A stretch of 64,000 bases of DNA from assembly GCF_051124815.1 (NCBI RefSeq), contig NZ_CP118492.1:62001-126000 (forward strand), in the 5' to 3' direction. This document shows, piece by piece, positions 62,845 through 64,000 of the stretch (its first letter is position 1; every line of letters starts with the position of its first letter). Made by a program: the position numbers and the translations under genes. The notes beneath the pieces were generated by a model. The model saw only the letters and a program-made list of their open reading frames with translations. It did not search any database and was not told the origin of the DNA. Source of the DNA: Azospirillum sp051124815. Its GTDB lineage: Bacteria; Pseudomonadota; Alphaproteobacteria; Azospirillales; Azospirillaceae.

Positions 62845-62926
62845 CCGCAGCTGTTTGCCCTCTATCCGTGAGGCCCAGGTGCGGCTGGCATTCCTATCCG
62901 GTTGCAACATCTGATGTAGGCGGGGC

Positions 62927-62963
62927 AGGTTCTATTCTGAAGTGCGAGTTTTTTGTGATGGCA
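62927..62963 (+). repeat. IS30-like end, copy 3
   Basis: AGGTTCTATTCTGAAGTGCG followed by AGTTTTTTGTGATGGCA, in the same orientation as copy 2. Copies 2 and 3 thus bracket the IS256-ISNCY pair as direct repeats. The stretch 62845-63139 contains no gene. Confidence 0.6.
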
Positions 62964-63139
62964 GTGGATTACGGGTGGTGAGCGCCGCCGCATCCAGGAC
63001 ATGCACGATGCCTGTATGGCGGTGACGACCATTGCCGAGGCCACCGCCGGTCGTGCCCCACGGGGCGGCATCGAAGCGAAGGTGAACCGAGCCCGATCTC
63101 TCGCAGCCGGTCGTCTCGACGCGCGCGCAATCGCCCCGA

Positions 63140-64000
63140 TCATGCCGCCTGCCACCAGGATGGGGCCACACCTGACACATCGATGCGGACAGGGGCGAGC
63201 TGAAGCAGCGGCAACTGCTGGCCTTCGATGACGCCGAACATCGTCACGCTGATGTTCAGCATTCCCTGGTTGACCGAACCGCGGAAACTGCTGTGCCAGT
63301 TTCCGATTGCCATCGCCAGTTCCGCCGCAGCGAAGCCGGGCGAGGCCGCGCCGCTGCTGAGGTCCAGATCGTCCGCCATCAGGATCGGCGTGTCCGCCGC
63401 GAGCGACAGTCCACCAGACGCCCCGGCAGTCAAGGCGAAGGAGAAATCGACGCGGACGTTGAGGACGGGCGACAGACCAGTTCCGCGCGGCGACAACGGA
63501 GCCAGGATCTCGTCGATCAGCGTCGCCAGCGGACGGTCGGCCGGCACCGTCGGCAGGTCGGAGCGGCTGATCAACGGAACCACCGGGTTGGGGAACATAA
63601 CCTCCGCGGTCTGATAGATGAAGTCCTCGTTCGTCGGAGCGTTCTCGACCAACTCCGCATTGCGCACCACATAGCAGGAGAAATTGGCAGACTGCCGGAA
63701 CCGCATGTCGATGCCGGGCCACGAGAACGACAGATTGCTGAGATCGGGCTGGCCGGCGATTGTCGTCTGCACGAGCCACCAGCCACCGTCTTCGGTTGCC
63801 GATCGGGGATCCGGCGTCCAGTCCCACCCGCCGTCGGGAAGTTGGATGCACGGCCAAAGCGTCGGCATTTCGCCGCTGGCGCTGCAGCCGTACAGCTCGA
63901 CCGTGACCTGGGTCTCTTCCGTATTGGGCAGCAATCGCAACCGATAGTTGATGATGTCCTGTTCGACGCCATCGAGCGACATGGCGGTCAGCGGTTCCAC
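63140..64000 (-). CDS. Unknown protein, C-terminal 286 residues (runs off the window)
   Basis: The frame is open to the window edge, so the start lies beyond 64000. Visible features: a beta-rich, acidic sequence without membrane segments; YRLRLLPNTEETQVTVELYG, GGWDWTPDPRSATEDGGWWL, SWPGIDMRFRQSANFSCYVV, and an end APVRIDVSGVAPSWWQAA. I recognise no family. The repeated alternation of hydrophobic and polar residues suggests a beta-sandwich or surface/structural protein. IS debris lies on its 3' side. Confidence 0.6.
   Translation of the reverse strand: MEPLTAMSLDGVEQDIINYRLRLLPNTEETQVTVELYGCSASGEMPTLWPCIQLPDGGWDWTPDPRSATEDGGWWLVQTTIAGQPDLSNLSFSWPGIDMRFRQSANFSCYVVRNAELVENAPTNEDFIYQTAEVMFPNPVVPLISRSDLPTVPADRPLATLIDEILAPLSPRGTGLSPVLNVRVDFSFALTAGASGGLSLAADTPILMADDLDLSSGAASPGFAAAELAMAIGNWHSSFRGSVNQGMLNISVTMFGVIEGQQLPLLQLAPVRIDVSGVAPSWWQAA

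Overview
The window reads as part of a large plasmid or chromid of a GC-rich alphaproteobacterium. Family resemblance of nearly every gene points to Azospirillum or a close relative (Rhodospirillales). That assignment is inference from gene content and codon bias; no rRNA or tRNA gene is present to anchor it. The replicon call rests on an iteron-flanked repA (4840-5775) beside a parAB operon (2777-4664) and a second ParA-type cassette (134-1481).

Layout. 1-6230 is the replication and partition block: a ParA/DUF3102-like pair flanked by two copies of a palindrome, decayed transposase fragments (1687-2660), parB-parA with a perfect 16-bp palindrome beside the parB stop (parS candidate), and repA with iterons on both sides. 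6234-9806 is a SNF2 helicase. 9859-17202 holds small divergent modules typical of accessory metabolism: three LysR regulators, an NmrA-like protein, two SDR dehydrogenases, a DHA2 efflux pump and a DUF1348 protein.

17502-29992 is a short-chain amide/urea utilisation island. It has aliphatic amidase AmiE, a LuxR-type response regulator, a very large hybrid histidine kinase whose N-terminus is an NCS1-type permease, a five-gene Urt/Fmd-type ABC transporter, formamidase FmdA and zinc-ribbon protein FmdB. The same inverted repeat, ATACG-N8-CGTAT, lies upstream of both amiE and the transporter operon. This suggests one regulon in which the permease-kinase senses amide or urea and the response regulator switches on uptake and hydrolysis.

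30197-35506 carries a 3-hydroxyacyl-CoA-dehydrogenase-like gene and an exuT-uxuB-uxuA hexuronate operon. 36037-42445 carries a cupin, a periplasmic molybdenum aldehyde oxidoreductase (paoABC) and a two-gene ABC-2 exporter. 42446-49500 is an insertion-sequence graveyard: an IS66 element with intact 8-bp target duplication sits inside an IS21 istA, the IS21 itself cuts an sfnB-like gene, and a truncated serine recombinase and an ISL3 fragment follow.

49946-58308 is a compact operon of unknown pathway: BenE-type transporter, GT2-like protein, alpha/beta hydrolase, branched-chain-type aminotransferase, a small protein that resembles a diverged diadenylate cyclase (DAC) domain, a UDP-sugar dehydrogenase and an Ldh2-type oxidoreductase. 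It is the least explained intact gene set here. 58309-64000 is again IS-rich (IS30, IS256, ISNCY, three solo IS30-like ends). It contains the stump of a P-loop NTPase behind a strong operator palindrome, and the C-terminal part of an unknown protein that leaves the window.
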